DNA of 62,611 bases from Bdellovibrio sp. (GTDB lineage Bacteria; Bdellovibrionota; Bacteriovoracia; Bacteriovoracales; Bacteriovoracaceae), in assembly GCA_016187935.1 (NCBI GenBank), contig JACPIU010000036.1:1-62611 (forward strand). Direction: 5' to 3'. Position numbers and translations under genes: made by a program. Numbering within the stretch: position 1 is the first letter of the stretch; each line of letters starts with the position of its first letter. The notes below the pieces were generated by a model. That model ran no database searches, was not told the DNA's origin, and saw only the letters and a program-made list of their open reading frames with translations. Below are positions 9,020 to 20,452 of this stretch, in pieces.

Positions 9020-11044
9020 AAATAATTTCATTTCAGTTAATGATTTAATTTCATCTCGGTATTTGGCGGCATCTTCAAAACGCAAATCCTGACTTGCTTG
9101 GAGCATTAACCTCTTTAATTCTTTTATCCTTTGATCAAGTTCTTGTTCATTATGAACAGGTTTGCTGGAGTATGATCCCTTGGCCTTTTTATTTTTCTGA
9201 TCAGTCGCTTTTCCACGAAGAGTGTCAATAATTCCACCTTTGATTTCTTTTATAATCGTTTGAGGTGTGATGTTGTTTTGCTCGTTATATTCCCTTTGAA
9301 TCTTCCGCCGCCGATCTGTTTCATTCATGGCCTGAACAATATTGGGAGTTTGTTTATGCCCATAAAGAATAACACGCCCTTCGGAATTTCGAGCAGCACG
9401 ACCGATCGTCTGAATCAGACTCCGCGTCGATCGCAAAAAACCTTCTTTATCGGCATCTAAAATTCCCACAAGGCCGACTTCGGGAATGTCTAATCCTTCT
9501 CTGATAAGATTGATGCCGATGAGGACATCGTAGATACCTAAACGCAAATCACGAATTATTTCAACCCGCTCCAACGTATCAATATCGGAATGGAGATATC
9601 GTACTTTGACTCCAGCGCTCTCAAAATATTTGCTCAAATCTTCTGCCAATTTCTTGGTTAAGGTGGTAATCAGAACGCGCATCCCGCATTTAATGACTTT
9701 CTTCGATTCGCCCAATACATCTTCAACTTGTGTTTGGGCCGATCTGAATTCAATTATCGGATCAAGTAGGCCTGTTGGACGAATCAGTTGCTCGACAACC
9801 TCCCCTTGACTTTTTTGAAGTTCATAAGCAGCAGGCGTGGCACTTACAAATAAAACTTGAGAATATTTTTTTTCAAATTCCTCAAAAGTTAGCGGGCGAT
9901 TATCTAAGGCCGATGGAAGCCGAAAACCATAATCCACCAGATTAGTTTTGCGCGCACGGTCTCCACGAAACATCCCTCCGATTTGAGGGATTGACATATG
10001 GGATTCATCAATAATGAGCAAGAAGTCTTTCTTAAAAAAATCAATAAGGGTATAAGGAGGCTCGCCAGGACGCCCTCCCATCAAATGACGTGAGTAATTT
10101 TCTATCCCGGGACAATGTCCCATTTCTTCCATCATTTCAATATCAAGCATGGTTCTTTGTTCTAAACGTTGCTTTTCCACCAATTTTCCGGCCCTTTCAA
10201 AGGTCATTAGCTGCTCGCGCAATTCTATCTTGATGGCCTCGAGGGCCTTTTTGAGATTCTGCTCACTCACGACATAATGTGATTTGGGATAGATCGTCAC
10301 CTGGTTAATAGGAAAAAAATCTTTCCCGGTTAAAGGATCAAAGATACTCATCCTGTCAATCTCATCACCAAAAAACTCTATCCTGATCGCCTTTTCAGCT
10401 TCATGCGCAGGGAAAACTTCCACCACATCGCCACGCACTCTAAAAACGCCACGATGAAAGTCAATATCGTTACGAGTGAACTGAATATCTACAAGTTCCC
10501 GCAATAAAGACTCACGCCCCACGCTTTGATTTTTAAAAAGAGTGCACTTTTGTGCTTCGTACTCAGCAGGACTGCCGATACCGTAAATACAAGAAACCGA
10601 AGAAACAACGACCACGTCATCTCTCTCAATTAAAGATTGAGTGGCACTATGCCTTAATTTATCAATTTCCTCGTTAATGGCAGAATCTTTTTCAATATAT
10701 GTATCAGAGCCGGGGACATAAGCTTCCGGTTGGTAATAATCATAATATGACACAAAATATTCCACCCGGTTCTCTGGAAAGAATTCCTTTAACTCAGAAT
10801 AAAGCTGGGCCGCCAAAGTTTTATTATGGGCCATCACCAAAACTTTCTTATTCAGGGACTGGATGACATTGGCCATGGTAAAGGTTTTGCCTGAACCAGT
10901 AACACCAAGCAAAGTTTGAAACTGTTTGCCTGCCTGATAACCTTCAATTAAAGTTTTAATGGCAGCAGGTTGATCCCCCGCAGGAACAAACTGTGATTTC
11001 AATTTGAAGCATGATTTGTCTTTGGAATATTTCTCTTTGTCCAT
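9014..11044 (-). CDS. uvrB: Excinuclease ABC subunit B
   Basis: DNA-damage verification helicase of nucleotide excision repair, acting between UvrA and UvrC. Walker A GVTGSGKT is at about residues 47-54. The beta-hairpin region ([12 protein letters not shown]), the DESH-type motif (IIDESHMS) and helicase motifs (IGRAARN) are all present. The C-terminal UVR motif is at about residues 635-670. The length of 676 is normal. The start is divergent from lysA with only 21 bases between, so their promoters must overlap coding sequence. Confidence 0.98.
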   Translation of the reverse strand: MDKEKYSKDKSCFKLKSQFVPAGDQPAAIKTLIEGYQAGKQFQTLLGVTGSGKTFTMANVIQSLNKKVLVMAHNKTLAAQLYSELKEFFPENRVEYFVSYYDYYQPEAYVPGSDTYIEKDSAINEEIDKLRHSATQSLIERDDVVVVSSVSCIYGIGSPAEYEAQKCTLFKNQSVGRESLLRELVDIQFTRNDIDFHRGVFRVRGDVVEVFPAHEAEKAIRIEFFGDEIDRMSIFDPLTGKDFFPINQVTIYPKSHYVVSEQNLKKALEAIKIELREQLMTFERAGKLVEKQRLEQRTMLDIEMMEEMGHCPGIENYSRHLMGGRPGEPPYTLIDFFKKDFLLIIDESHMSIPQIGGMFRGDRARKTNLVDYGFRLPSALDNRPLTFEEFEKKYSQVLFVSATPAAYELQKSQGEVVEQLIRPTGLLDPIIEFRSAQTQVEDVLGESKKVIKCGMRVLITTLTKKLAEDLSKYFESAGVKVRYLHSDIDTLERVEIIRDLRLGIYDVLIGINLIREGLDIPEVGLVGILDADKEGFLRSTRSLIQTIGRAARNSEGRVILYGHKQTPNIVQAMNETDRRRKIQREYNEQNNITPQTIIKEIKGGIIDTLRGKATDQKNKKAKGSYSSKPVHNEQELDQRIKELKRLMLQASQDLRFEDAAKYRDEIKSLTEMKLFL

Positions 11045-11065
11045 CGATCTACAGGATAATTGCTT

Positions 11066-12439
11066 ATGACAACAAAATGCAAAACAAAACTACAAAATCA
11101 CCTGATCTCTGATACGTCGCACCCTCTCTACTCATACAAAAAAAATAAACTCTTTTACAACGGAATTAATCTCTCAGATACTCCTCTTTCCCTCCCAACC
11201 CCTTTCTATTTGTATACCCTTGATGCCGTGACAAATAATGTGCTGGCGTTTCAGCAGTCCTTTTCCCATGTCGGCATTCGTGACCTCTTGATTTGCTACG
11301 CTTTAAAGGCCAATCCCAATCCCCATATTCTGACCCACGTCAAACAACTCGGCGCTGGTGCTGATATCGTTTCTAAAGGAGAACTTTCTGCGGCCATAAC
11401 TGCTCATATACCCCCTGAAAAAATTGTTTTTTCAGGAGTAGGTAAAACCAAAGAGGAAATAATTCAGGCCCTGGCGGTGGGACCTCAAGGCATTCGCGCT
11501 TTCAACGTCGAATCTCTGGAAGAACTAAATCTGATCCTCGCTTGCGCTCAGGAGGCCAATAAAACGGCCCATGTTGCCTTTCGACTCAACCCCTCAATCA
11601 AGGCCCCTACCCATCACCTAATTTCCACAGGAAACAAATCGCACAAGTTTGGTCTGTTGCCTAAAGATATCTTAGGCGCACTCCCGCTTTTTAAAAGACC
11701 ACTCTTTCAAAAACATCTCAAATTAGTTGGTCTATCAGTTCATATCGGCAGCCAACTTCTCACTTTTCGCGCCTCCAAGAACGCCTTTCGGGCCTTAGCA
11801 TCTTTGGCCCTGGCAATCAGTGATTATTTGGAAGGCCCCCTGGAATTCCTTGATGTGGGTGGAGGACTTGGCATCGCATACCATCACCACACCATGACCC
11901 TGTCCCCATTTCATGCTTATGCCCAAGCAGTAAAATCAGGCGTGGCGACCTATCTGCATCGCTATCCATGCCAGATTATCTGTGAACCGGGGCGCAGTAT
12001 TATTGGCAATGCCGGGGTCTTTATCACTCGTGTCATTCGAGTCAAAAAATCCGGTCCATTTACTTTTTTAGTGGTTGATGGCGGAATGAATGATTTCGCC
12101 CGCCCAGCGCTTTATCAGGCCCATCATGAAATCTATCCTTTTATCAAAAGACCAGGGCCCGCACTAAGGGCCAATGTGGTAGGTCCGGTTTGTGAAACCT
12201 CTGATTGTTTTGCAGAAGGAAGAAAATTTAGTCCTGTCTTAGTGGGAGATTATCTTGCCATTGCCGATACTGGAGCCTATGGCCATTCCATGGCATCTTT
12301 CTATAATCTTCGATCTCTGCCGGCCGAATTAGTCATTGGAGTGGAGAAAAAACAAGTCGATCTCTACCAGTCGATCCCAACACAATTCAAGAATTCAGCT
12401 TTTGAAGTAACTTCTTGGCCCGCTCTAAAAGAATCTTAG
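11066..12439 (+). CDS. lysA: Diaminopimelate decarboxylase
   Basis: Last step of lysine synthesis: PLP-dependent decarboxylation of meso-diaminopimelate. The PLP lysine is in [28 protein letters not shown] and the substrate-site CETSDCF motif all match family III decarboxylases. The start is taken as the ATG at 11066 rather than a TTG two codons earlier. It is slightly longer than typical because of the N-terminal extension. The last 53 bases are shared with the 3' end of convergent gltX, the longest such overlap in the window. Confidence 0.96.
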   Translation: MTTKCKTKLQNHLISDTSHPLYSYKKNKLFYNGINLSDTPLSLPTPFYLYTLDAVTNNVLAFQQSFSHVGIRDLLICYALKANPNPHILTHVKQLGAGADIVSKGELSAAITAHIPPEKIVFSGVGKTKEEIIQALAVGPQGIRAFNVESLEELNLILACAQEANKTAHVAFRLNPSIKAPTHHLISTGNKSHKFGLLPKDILGALPLFKRPLFQKHLKLVGLSVHIGSQLLTFRASKNAFRALASLALAISDYLEGPLEFLDVGGGLGIAYHHHTMTLSPFHAYAQAVKSGVATYLHRYPCQIICEPGRSIIGNAGVFITRVIRVKKSGPFTFLVVDGGMNDFARPALYQAHHEIYPFIKRPGPALRANVVGPVCETSDCFAEGRKFSPVLVGDYLAIADTGAYGHSMASFYNLRSLPAELVIGVEKKQVDLYQSIPTQFKNSAFEVTSWPALKES

Positions 12440-13841
12440 AAGGTGTTAATGAAGATAAAATCTTCAAATCAGGGCCATGAGGTTGTCCTGTCAAGGCAAG
12501 ACGGCCACCCAAAAAAAGTGGCTTGCCTTTCACGCCCAAAGTATTTTTCATAGCATCCATCCATGCCCCCACTTGTGCCTCCGTCACGAAGGGAATCGTG
12601 GCCACGACCGGAGTTAGAACGTCCACCAAAAACTGAGCAATACTTTTGGTTGTGGGCATGGCCAAGATCTGGTCTACTTCTTCACCGCTTTCTAATTCCA
12701 GCGATAAAAGTTGAGTTCCATACATTTCAAAATCCTTGAGTGTTTGCGCCTTTTCTTTAAAGAGATTTAAAAAACGATGTTTCCAATCCGTTGGGGATTC
12801 TAAGAACATGGAATGAGTTGTGGTAAAAGCGCTATACCGTGAAGCTAATTCTTCTACAGACAATAAACGCATATGTTGATTATTAATATAGGCCAGCTTT
12901 TCCAAATCATAAATGGGAGAGGACTTAGAAAATCGGTCAATCCCAAAAAGCGGAATGATTTCCGACATGGTAAAGACATCCTTCTCGGCAGGATGAGACC
13001 ATCCCAGAAGACAGAGATAATTAAGCAGGGCCTCTGGTAGATAACCGTCTTCTCGATATTGGGCAACCGAAGTCGCTCCATGTCTCTTGGAAAGTTTTTG
13101 TCGATCCTTGCCGATCAACAAACTGGCATGGGCAAACTGAGGAGGAGTGGCCCCCAGCGCATCATAAATCATCAGCTGTCTGAGAGTGTTATTTAAATGA
13201 TCCTCCCCCCGAATTACGTGGGTGATTTTCATTTTGATATCATCGACGACACAACAAAAATTATACGTGGGCATTTTGTTGGAACGTAAAAGGACAAAGT
13301 CCCCCACCATCCCGGCGGGGAATACCACTTCGTGACGAACAAGATCATGAAGGATGTAGGATTTATCGGGGACTTTAAAGCGCACCACTCCTTCCTCACC
13401 CTTTGCCAAACGATCCTGAACTTCTTCAGCCGTTAATCCATAGCAAGTACCATCATAAGCAGGATTTAAATTTTGGGCCAAAGCCGCGGCCTTCTTTCGT
13501 TCCAAAACTTCTTCTCGGCAAAAACAATAAAAGGCATGCCCATTCGCAATAAGCTGTGTGGCAACTTCTTCATAAATTTTATGTCTTTCCGATTGGCGAT
13601 ATGGGCCTACATGACCGCCAATCTCTGGCCCCTCATCAAATGTGATACCCAACCAGGCCAAATCCTCTCTTTGTGCTTGCTCAAATTGTCGGGAACTGCG
13701 ATCTAAATCCGTATCTTCGACACGCAGGATAAGCGTTCCACCTTGAGATTTGGCAAATAGAAAATTATAGAGACAAGTTCGAGCTCCACCAATATGTAAA
13801 TAACCTGTAGGACTGGGGGCAAAACGTACACGCACTGTCAC
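12387..13841 (-). CDS. gltX: Glutamyl-tRNA synthetase
   Basis: Class I synthetase that attaches glutamate to tRNA-Glu, and often also to tRNA-Gln in lineages with GatCAB. SPTGYLHIGGARTCLYN carries the HIGH motif at residue ~15-20. KLSKRHGA near residue 250 is the KMSKS equivalent. The C-terminal helical anticodon-binding domain is present, with a normal length of 484. It starts with GTG, supported by AAGGAG five bases upstream. Whether it is discriminating cannot be told from sequence alone. Confidence 0.97.
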   Translation of the reverse strand: MTVRVRFAPSPTGYLHIGGARTCLYNFLFAKSQGGTLILRVEDTDLDRSSRQFEQAQREDLAWLGITFDEGPEIGGHVGPYRQSERHKIYEEVATQLIANGHAFYCFCREEVLERKKAAALAQNLNPAYDGTCYGLTAEEVQDRLAKGEEGVVRFKVPDKSYILHDLVRHEVVFPAGMVGDFVLLRSNKMPTYNFCCVVDDIKMKITHVIRGEDHLNNTLRQLMIYDALGATPPQFAHASLLIGKDRQKLSKRHGATSVAQYREDGYLPEALLNYLCLLGWSHPAEKDVFTMSEIIPLFGIDRFSKSSPIYDLEKLAYINNQHMRLLSVEELASRYSAFTTTHSMFLESPTDWKHRFLNLFKEKAQTLKDFEMYGTQLLSLELESGEEVDQILAMPTTKSIAQFLVDVLTPVVATIPFVTEAQVGAWMDAMKNTLGVKGKPLFLGGRLALTGQPHGPDLKILSSLTPSKILLERAKKLLQKLNS

Positions 13842-13934
13842 AAAAACTCCTTAGAATGACCGAATAGATCTGTGATGTTAGCACGAAGAATGAGCTTTAG
13901 AAATCAGACAGGAATATATCAGAAAAAACCAATC

Positions 13935-14420
13935 TTAATTGAAGTATGAATCTATTTTGACTTCGATTTCTCTGACACCTGCCCCATTAGAAAGAGCAAT
14001 TTCTTGCGCCAAGAGTCCTTTGCATTGATCGAGCATCTTTTTTTCACCGAAACTTAAATTCTTACGATACTTAAGGAGGAACAATGCTCTTAGTACGTCA
14101 GCAATCTCTAAGAGAGAACCAGTTTTAATCTTGGCCATATATTCACGATAGCGCCTGTTCCAGGTAGAGTTATCCACTTGAACATCGTGGTTGTTGAGAA
14201 GGCCGTAAACTTCCTCAATCTCACCTTGACCAACCAATGAACGAATCCCCACCTCGGAATCCACTGGCACCATGATGGTCATCCCATTGGCCAGAATTTT
14301 CACAATAAAATAATCCTTTTTATCGCCACCGAGATCGCGCTCCTCAATGTCACAAATTTGACCCACACCATGTCCAGGACAAACTGCATAATCTCCAATC
14401 TGAAAACTTCTTGACATCAT
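13935..14420 (-). CDS. carD: CarD-family transcription regulator
   Basis: RNA polymerase-binding regulator that acts on the beta subunit and stabilises open promoter complexes. The Tudor-like RID domain (FQIGDYAVCPGHGVGQI start) occupies the first ~65 residues. The helical DNA-contacting domain follows, with a conserved NRRYREYM-type segment. An upstream in-frame ATG exists (14480), but AGGGG at a good distance favours the ATG at 14420, where the canonical CarD sequence begins. It is downstream of the small secreted protein gene on the same strand. Confidence 0.93.
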   Translation of the reverse strand: MMSRSFQIGDYAVCPGHGVGQICDIEERDLGGDKKDYFIVKILANGMTIMVPVDSEVGIRSLVGQGEIEEVYGLLNNHDVQVDNSTWNRRYREYMAKIKTGSLLEIADVLRALFLLKYRKNLSFGEKKMLDQCKGLLAQEIALSNGAGVREIEVKIDSYFN

Positions 14421-14495
14421 GTATGTTTCCCCTAATTCAAATTCGCTCCCCTTTATAGCGCAAGGCACTATAGTCTTCAAGAAGCGTGGTAAACA

Positions 14496-14840
14496 TTATA
14501 ATAAATTATATTTATTTACCGTGTAAACATCCCTCGCAAAATATCCTCTATCGATCGCACAATGTGCTGCCGCTGTAACATTAAGCAAAATATCAATGGA
14601 CAGAATCGCATCCAAACGAGGCCCTCGATCATCCAGGATGGGCAACTGACCATAGTGGTATTTAATTTCTTGCATTAAAGTAAAATCACATACTTGACAG
14701 CGCTGATCAGCAAACGCATCTGATCCAGAAAAGCAATTATGAGTTCGAAAGTCGCGACAAGGAAAATTCGGAACGTCTGCAAAAACAAAACTTACGTATC
14801 CCAGCGCCAAACTGATAAGTATGCCAGGCCTCATATACAT
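14496..14840 (-). CDS. Small secreted cysteine-containing protein
   Basis: A 114-residue protein with a Sec signal peptide (first ~21 residues, cleavage after SFVFA). The mature part has six cysteines, including a CQVC pair, which suggests disulphides in the periplasm. No family recognised. A strong ribosome site (GGAGGAG) and an excellent sigma70 promoter (14891-14919) lie directly upstream, so this is an actively transcribed gene despite its size. CarD may be read from the same transcript. Confidence 0.75.
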   Translation of the reverse strand: MYMRPGILISLALGYVSFVFADVPNFPCRDFRTHNCFSGSDAFADQRCQVCDFTLMQEIKYHYGQLPILDDRGPRLDAILSIDILLNVTAAAHCAIDRGYFARDVYTVNKYNLL

Positions 14841-14890
14841 CAGTTCTCCTCCGTGAACGGCACTCCATGTGCCAAATGCAAAAGGGCCCG

Positions 14891-14919
14891 ATTATATAAA
14901 AGGAATTGGTATCCGTCAA
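14891..14919 (-). promoter_or_regulatory. Strong sigma70-type promoter
   Basis: On the minus strand, TTGACG, a 17-base spacer and a perfect TATAAT. It would start transcription about 45 bases before the small secreted protein gene, and probably carries on into carD. Confidence 0.7.
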
Positions 14920-14943
14920 AATTTCGGTCATTTCCTGAGAAGA

Positions 14944-15372
14944 TTAAAAACGGCCAAAGAGTTCGTTCTTGTCAAAAAAATAGTTTATTTCTCTTTCAGC
15001 AGAAGTCGGAGAATCAGAGCCATGAACTGCATTGGCCTCAATTGATTTAGCATATAACTTACGGAGGGTACCTTCTTTTGCTTCCGCAGGATTTGTTGCC
15101 CCCATAATCTGTCTATTTTTCTCAACTGCATTAGGGCCTTCGAGTACCATCAATACGACCGGCGCTGAAGTCATAAAACCTACCAAAGAACCAAAAAATG
15201 GTCTTTCTCTGTGTTCAATGTAAAACCCCTCGGCCTTTTCCTTGGAAAGGCGCACGAGCTTCATTCCAGCAATACGCAGTCCCTCTTTCTCAAAACGCGC
15301 CACAATATTACCAATATGATTATCTACCACCGCATTAGGTTTTATAATTGAAAGTGTCCTTTCAGCTGCCAT
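14944..15372 (-). CDS. ndk: Nucleoside diphosphate kinase
   Basis: Transfers phosphate from ATP to nucleoside diphosphates through a phospho-histidine. The active-site context NAVHGSDS (catalytic His) near residue 120 and the [11 protein letters not shown] start are canonical. The length of 142 residues is standard. GAGGAG lies at the proper distance before the ATG. It is downstream of sucCD on the same strand, with a 97-base gap that may hold its own promoter. Confidence 0.97.
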   Translation of the reverse strand: MAAERTLSIIKPNAVVDNHIGNIVARFEKEGLRIAGMKLVRLSKEKAEGFYIEHRERPFFGSLVGFMTSAPVVLMVLEGPNAVEKNRQIMGATNPAEAKEGTLRKLYAKSIEANAVHGSDSPTSAEREINYFFDKNELFGRF

Positions 15373-15469
15373 AATTTATCTCCTCACCTGTGATCATTCA
15401 TTTAAAACTGTAGCGCCGAAATTAATCAAATAATTCCGTTCGCGCAAGTTTAATTTATTGCCCGTAACC

Positions 15470-16345
15470 TTATCGACGATTTAACACACTTTGCATCTTG
15501 GCCCCTAGTTCGGCCGGAGATCGTGATATCGTCACTCCGCACTGTTCAAGAATTTTAAATTTTGCCTCGGCAGTATCATCGCCCCCAGAAATGATAGCAC
15601 CAGCATGGCCCATGCGCTTACCTTTGGGAGCGGATGCCCCGGCAATGAAACTCACTACTGGTTTCGTCATATTTTTTTGAATCCATCGAGCGGCATCAAC
15701 CTCGCCTTGGCCTCCAATTTCACCAATCATGATAACCGCATCTGTATCTGGATCTTTTTGGAATAGTTCAAGCACATCAATAAAATTAGTTCCGGCGACC
15801 GGATCTCCACCAATGCCGACGCAGGTGGATTGGCCAATTTCTCTTTGGGTAAGTTGATACACAGCTTCATAGGTCAACGTTCCCGATCTGGAAATAACCC
15901 CAACTCTGCCAGGCATATGAATATGTCCAGGCATAATACCTATTTTACACTCACCTGGGGTAATGATCCCTGGACAGTTTGGGCCAATTAAGCGGGACTT
16001 TGAACCCATCATGGCCTTGCGTACCTTCACCATATCCAAAATGGGAATGCCTTCGGTAATGCAGACAACCAGAGCGATATTCGAATCTACACACTCAAGG
16101 ATGGCATCGGCAGCGGCCTTAGGCGGGACAAAAATCATGGCAGCATTAGCTCCCGTTTTATTTACAGCTTCATGCGTAGTATTGAAGACTGGGAAGCCTT
16201 CATGGGTTGTACCTCCCTTGCCTGGAGTCACTCCGCCAAAAAACTGGGTGCCATAATCGCGGCTTTGGAGAGAGTGGAATGTCCCCTGTTTCCCGGTATA
16301 TCCGATAGTAATCAATCTTGTTTCTCTTCCGACTAAAATGGCCAT
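15470..16345 (-). CDS. sucD: Succinyl-CoA synthetase subunit alpha
   Basis: TCA-cycle enzyme subunit that binds CoA and carries the phospho-histidine (GHAGAII near residue 250). The CoA-binding Rossmann segment ([13 protein letters not shown]) is at the N-terminus and the GPNCPGI motif is mid-protein. The full length is 291. A very strong AAGGAGG site precedes the ATG. It follows sucC by three bases. Confidence 0.98.
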   Translation of the reverse strand: MAILVGRETRLITIGYTGKQGTFHSLQSRDYGTQFFGGVTPGKGGTTHEGFPVFNTTHEAVNKTGANAAMIFVPPKAAADAILECVDSNIALVVCITEGIPILDMVKVRKAMMGSKSRLIGPNCPGIITPGECKIGIMPGHIHMPGRVGVISRSGTLTYEAVYQLTQREIGQSTCVGIGGDPVAGTNFIDVLELFQKDPDTDAVIMIGEIGGQGEVDAARWIQKNMTKPVVSFIAGASAPKGKRMGHAGAIISGGDDTAEAKFKILEQCGVTISRSPAELGAKMQSVLNRR

Positions 16346-16348
16346 GGA

Positions 16349-17518
16349 CTACCTCCTTCCTTTTGTGGCCTCAACCACTTTTTTGGCCGCATCACTTAGG
16401 TCATCGGCGGCAATGATCTGAAGACCTGAATCACCTAATATTTTTTTCCCAAGGGCCACATTAGTCCCTTCTAATCTCACAACCAGTGGAACTTTGATTC
16501 CAAGCGAGCGGGCCGCGGCCACAATGCCCTCAGCGATAATGTCACATTTCATAATCCCCCCAAAGATATTCACCAAAATCGCTTTAACCTTGGGGTCTCT
16601 CAAAATAATAGTGAAGGCCTTTTCTACTGTTTCCTTCGTTGCACCGCCACCCACATCTAAAAAGTTGGCAGGCGAACCGCCAAATAATTTAATAATATCC
16701 ATTGTTCCCATGGCCAAGCCGGCACCATTGACGAGACAACCAATATTTCCATCAAGACTTATGTAAGAGAGATCGTATTCATGTGCTTCCAATTCTTCTT
16801 TGGATTCCTCACTCATATCACGAAGGGCCTCAATTTCAGGATGACGAAAGAGGGCATTATCATCGAAATTGAGTTTAGCATCGAGGGCCAACACATCCCC
16901 TGTTGCCGTCACAACCAAGGGATTAATCTCTGCGGCGGTGCAATCACAATTAACATAAAGATTGTATAAACCTTCAAAAAAAGTCAGGGCGTCCTTAACT
17001 ACATCCCCTTTCATTCCCATGGCAAAGGCCAATTTCCTGCCGATATAAGGGGAGTAGCCTGCAGCAGCATCGACAGCAACCTTAATAATTTTATCGGGAG
17101 TTTCGGCCGCCACTTTCTCAATTTCAACTCCACCTTCGGCAGAACCAATAAATGTCAATTTCCCTTTGGAGCGATCGAGTACAATTCCCAGATAATATTC
17201 GTGCTCTATCTTGCAACCTTCTTCAATGAGAAGTGTCTGAACTTTTTTACCGTCCGGGCCAGTTTGATGAGTCACTAAGGTCTTGCCTAAAATAGCTTCC
17301 GAATGGGACTTCACTTCATCCAAACTCTTGGCCAGTTTCACACCTCCGGCCTTGCCGCGCCCTCCAGCATGAATTTGGGCCTTAACCACCCAAACATTTC
17401 CACCAAGAGATTTGGCACCTTCAACCGCTTCGCCCACTGATTTAGCAACTTTCCCACGCAAAACTTTGATACCAAATTTCCGCATTAGCTCTTTGGCCTG
17501 ATACTCATGAACATTCAT
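16349..17518 (-). CDS. sucC: Succinyl-CoA synthetase subunit beta
   Basis: ATP-grasp subunit that binds nucleotide and succinate. The start [11 protein letters not shown] is the family's canonical N-terminus and is preceded by GAGGAG, so the ATG at 17518 is chosen over an upstream in-frame codon at 17599. [12 protein letters not shown] (ATP-grasp) and [15 protein letters not shown] are present. The length of 389 is normal. It is the first gene of a sucC-sucD(-ndk) unit. Confidence 0.97.
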   Translation of the reverse strand: MNVHEYQAKELMRKFGIKVLRGKVAKSVGEAVEGAKSLGGNVWVVKAQIHAGGRGKAGGVKLAKSLDEVKSHSEAILGKTLVTHQTGPDGKKVQTLLIEEGCKIEHEYYLGIVLDRSKGKLTFIGSAEGGVEIEKVAAETPDKIIKVAVDAAAGYSPYIGRKLAFAMGMKGDVVKDALTFFEGLYNLYVNCDCTAAEINPLVVTATGDVLALDAKLNFDDNALFRHPEIEALRDMSEESKEELEAHEYDLSYISLDGNIGCLVNGAGLAMGTMDIIKLFGGSPANFLDVGGGATKETVEKAFTIILRDPKVKAILVNIFGGIMKCDIIAEGIVAAARSLGIKVPLVVRLEGTNVALGKKILGDSGLQIIAADDLSDAAKKVVEATKGRR

Positions 17519-17705
17519 ATTGAACTCCTCAACTGAGTGTAAACCTGTCTTAAATATTTCTATGGGAGAAAGATTAATGGAGTTCGTCCTAAAAAACAAC
17601 CAATAAGGACAATTAACACAACTTGCTGTAAGAGGAGGCCGACAACATATGTATAGTGGCCAAACAAAAAAAAATAGTTAAACTTTCCTTTTTAAGGAAT
17701 GAGAG

Positions 17706-18596
17706 ATGGAAGTAAAATACTTTGTTGTTCGCCCTGGGACTTTTCGATTGGATGGTGGGGCCATGTTTGGTATTACACCAAAACCGTTGTGGCAAAAAGT
17801 GGCACCTCCAGATCAAGATAATCGCATCAATCTTGCTCTACGTTCATGGCTCATCAAAACCACTAACAAAATCATTTTGGTAGACGTCGGAATTGGCGAC
17901 TATCATGGATCAAAATTTGACCATCGTTTTGCCGTTGAAGGCGGCCAAGATCCTATAAAAATGGCACTCCAGCAGGCCGACGGCCTGATTCCTGAAGATA
18001 TCACTGATGTGGTGATTTCCCATCTGCATTTTGATCATGCGGGCGGTCTTACGCATTTGCAAAATGAAACAATTCACTCAAGATTTCCCAACAGTCGACT
18101 GCATCTCCATCGAGAGCATTACGCTTACGCTCTGAATCCAACAGAGCGCGATGCAGGCTCTTTTCACAAAAACTATTTCTTACCTGTGATCCAGGAACAC
18201 GAGGCCAAGGGCTTAATGATTTGGCATCAAGGGACTTCCGGTACTGTCCTGAGCGATCATAATTACAAATTGCAATTTAAAACCAGCATGGGGCATACCC
18301 CTCACCTGATGCACCCATTTGATTCGCGCTATTTTTATATGGCCGATCTCGTTCCCACCGCCCACCACATTCATATACCTTGGATCATGGCCTATGATAT
18401 TGCACCAGGTGTCTCAACCAATGATAAGCGACAGCTGCTTAATTTTTGCATCGAGAATAAACTGACTTTACTCTTTGAACATGATCCCGATAATTGGGGT
18501 GCGACTATTCGTTACGACAAGACGCGAGATCAGTTTTTTTGTCAAAATATTTTCCAACAACAAACGCCGGGCTCCTGCCCTATTCCATCTATTTAA
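17706..18596 (+). CDS. Metallo-beta-lactamase-fold hydrolase
   Basis: The zinc site is intact: ISHLHFDHAGG (HxHxDH), the GHTP motif, and an Asp in the ADLVPTAHH segment. There is no signal peptide. The substrate is unknown; such folds include lactonases and other thioester or ester hydrolases. AAGGAATGAG gives a modest ribosome site before the ATG. The 3' end shares four bases with the convergent GYF-domain gene inside a perfect 12-base palindrome (18589-18600). Confidence 0.88.
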   Translation: MEVKYFVVRPGTFRLDGGAMFGITPKPLWQKVAPPDQDNRINLALRSWLIKTTNKIILVDVGIGDYHGSKFDHRFAVEGGQDPIKMALQQADGLIPEDITDVVISHLHFDHAGGLTHLQNETIHSRFPNSRLHLHREHYAYALNPTERDAGSFHKNYFLPVIQEHEAKGLMIWHQGTSGTVLSDHNYKLQFKTSMGHTPHLMHPFDSRYFYMADLVPTAHHIHIPWIMAYDIAPGVSTNDKRQLLNFCIENKLTLLFEHDPDNWGATIRYDKTRDQFFCQNIFQQQTPGSCPIPSI

Positions 18597-20326
18597 ATAG
18601 CGTTCAACTCTTTTTCGATAATTTCTAACTTGCTGGTTAATTGTAATGATAACTCATCAAGCATTTTTTCCGGGATATGATTGTTCTTCGCACTCTTTTT
18701 GCTCAGGGAATCCACAAATTGCACAGAAAGAAGGGCCATTTTTTTTGCCATTTCCGCTGTATCATGCACACTCCAAATTATCGCTCCTGGGATGACCAAG
18801 TCAGGATCTCCCTCCCTGGCATCGAGAACTTGTACTTTGGGAGTAGGCACCGCCAATATCTGCAAGGCCGGCGCAATCTCTTTGGCATAACTTCGAATAT
18901 AACTGGACTTACCACCGGATTTTTGGACCCGGTATTCATTCATGAGATCGCTCAGTTTGTATACCAATGATTGCAAAGTAAGTAAGTTCTGCTGCTGTTC
19001 AAGAAGTGGGCGGCGTTTGTTTTCTTTGATCTGCGCGAGATAGGTTTCAATTTGAATGGCAGCTTCTCTCTCATCTCCGGGAGAAAGAAGAATTTTTTCA
19101 GGGCCCAATATGACCTCGAGCGGATAAATGTACTTGGAGAAACTACTGACAATCATCTTTGTATATGTGTTCTCGCTCAGAAACCGCAACCATCTGGCCA
19201 TATTATCGGCGCGAGATGCCCTCAGCGTTACATCATAGAGTCCGGCCTCAACTGTCTTCCCTTGGCGGAAGGATAGATTCTCAACTTCGATGATTCCAAG
19301 CCCCTCTTGAATTTGCCCGACTGTACTAAAATGGATCGGTTGCCCACCCATCACACGATCGGGAATACTTCGCAATTCAATCTCAAATCTATAAAAGGCC
19401 CGGGCACTCACACCCAGCCAAATTTTTGCCCCATCATTGGCCATGGCAAGGTTAAATTTGGGCCGGTCAATTGTTGCTTGCGAAAAAACTTTATCAAAAC
19501 GTGAAGCCTTGGAAGGATCAAGTTTGGCAAAATCCTGCTGCAAAATCTTTATTTCATTTGAAGGCGTTTGAGCCCTGAACTGGCGAACATTAGGGACTTT
19601 CACGATTATCACTGCGGCGATAGCAACAACCATACAAATGGCGATCCACCCAAAGTACCTTTTTCTGATCGGTACGGCGGAAGGAATGGCTTCCTCCGCT
19701 TCTGCAGCTTCTGACTTTCTATTAAGAAGTTTAACTTGAGATTTTTTTTCATCCCACAGGCTTAGCGTTTCACTTTTGTTCATAGGATCAGAGGAAAAAA
19801 TCGGCCCTGAAAATTCTTCCCATTCTTTCATATCCGTGTTGAGAGTCTCTTCAGAAGATACTCGGGACGGCTTAAATTCAAATTCATGAGCATCCGGGCG
19901 TAATTTCTCCAAAGCTGGATTTGGAATAAAATTGCGCGCAATCTCATCCCACTCACCAAAAACCTCATCACTCGAACGTAAGTTGAGGCGTTCTTTTGAT
20001 TTTACGGGAGCTTCCGGTAAGGGGGGCAAATCTTCTACCGGGTGTAATTGCGGACGCGCCTGACGTTTCTTTTCTAAATTATTCTTTAATAAATCCAACG
20101 CATCGGGTGGCAGAGGTTTGGGCAACTGCTCACTACGCAAATTAAAATCAAGGGCATGAGCAATCTCACGACAATTTTTGAGAGGCATCCAATCACTCAA
20201 ACCCTCTTTCCACATCATCGATTCAGGACGAATTCGACCTTCATGAAAATAACGATATATTTCTTCAGCTGAGAACGGTCCTTGATGACCTGTTTGTTGC
20301 TGAATAAACCATTCACGATCCGCCAT
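18593..20326 (-). CDS. GYF_2-domain protein with one transmembrane helix
   Basis: Residues 1 to ~55 match the GYF_2 (DUF4339) fold: WFIQQQTGHQGPFS, the EIYRYFHEGRI helix and the MWKEGLSDWMPL end. In bacteria this is a protein-protein interaction module often seen in envelope or motility proteins. A Pro-rich, acidic linker follows, then a single membrane span (IAICMVVAIAAVIIVKV) near residue 225, and a ~330-residue outer domain I do not recognise. The GYF domain is therefore cytoplasmic. The ATG at 20326 is preceded by AAGGTGACAGG and fits the domain start; the upstream in-frame GTG (20362) is less likely. Confidence 0.8.
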   Translation of the reverse strand: MADREWFIQQQTGHQGPFSAEEIYRYFHEGRIRPESMMWKEGLSDWMPLKNCREIAHALDFNLRSEQLPKPLPPDALDLLKNNLEKKRQARPQLHPVEDLPPLPEAPVKSKERLNLRSSDEVFGEWDEIARNFIPNPALEKLRPDAHEFEFKPSRVSSEETLNTDMKEWEEFSGPIFSSDPMNKSETLSLWDEKKSQVKLLNRKSEAAEAEEAIPSAVPIRKRYFGWIAICMVVAIAAVIIVKVPNVRQFRAQTPSNEIKILQQDFAKLDPSKASRFDKVFSQATIDRPKFNLAMANDGAKIWLGVSARAFYRFEIELRSIPDRVMGGQPIHFSTVGQIQEGLGIIEVENLSFRQGKTVEAGLYDVTLRASRADNMARWLRFLSENTYTKMIVSSFSKYIYPLEVILGPEKILLSPGDEREAAIQIETYLAQIKENKRRPLLEQQQNLLTLQSLVYKLSDLMNEYRVQKSGGKSSYIRSYAKEIAPALQILAVPTPKVQVLDAREGDPDLVIPGAIIWSVHDTAEMAKKMALLSVQFVDSLSKKSAKNNHIPEKMLDELSLQLTSKLEIIEKELNAI

Positions 20327-20381
20327 GACACCTGTCACCTTGAGGCAAGCCGAAAGGCCCACTATTTTAGTCTAACGATGA

Positions 20382-20410
20382 TTGTTGTTCTCGTCAAAGG
20401 GCCCTATAAT
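20382..20410 (+). promoter_or_regulatory. Probable sigma70-type promoter for the arginase-fold gene
   Basis: TTGTTG, a 17-base spacer and a perfect TATAAT in the short divergent region. The predicted transcript start is about 35 bases before the ATG at 20453. Confidence 0.5.
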
Positions 20411-20452
20411 AGGCATATCTAGACTACTATAACCAAATTGAGCAGAAGAAAA

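Noticed and set aside
11045-11065. Lysine riboswitch before lysA
   Set aside because: Only 21 bases separate uvrB and lysA, far too few for the riboswitch.
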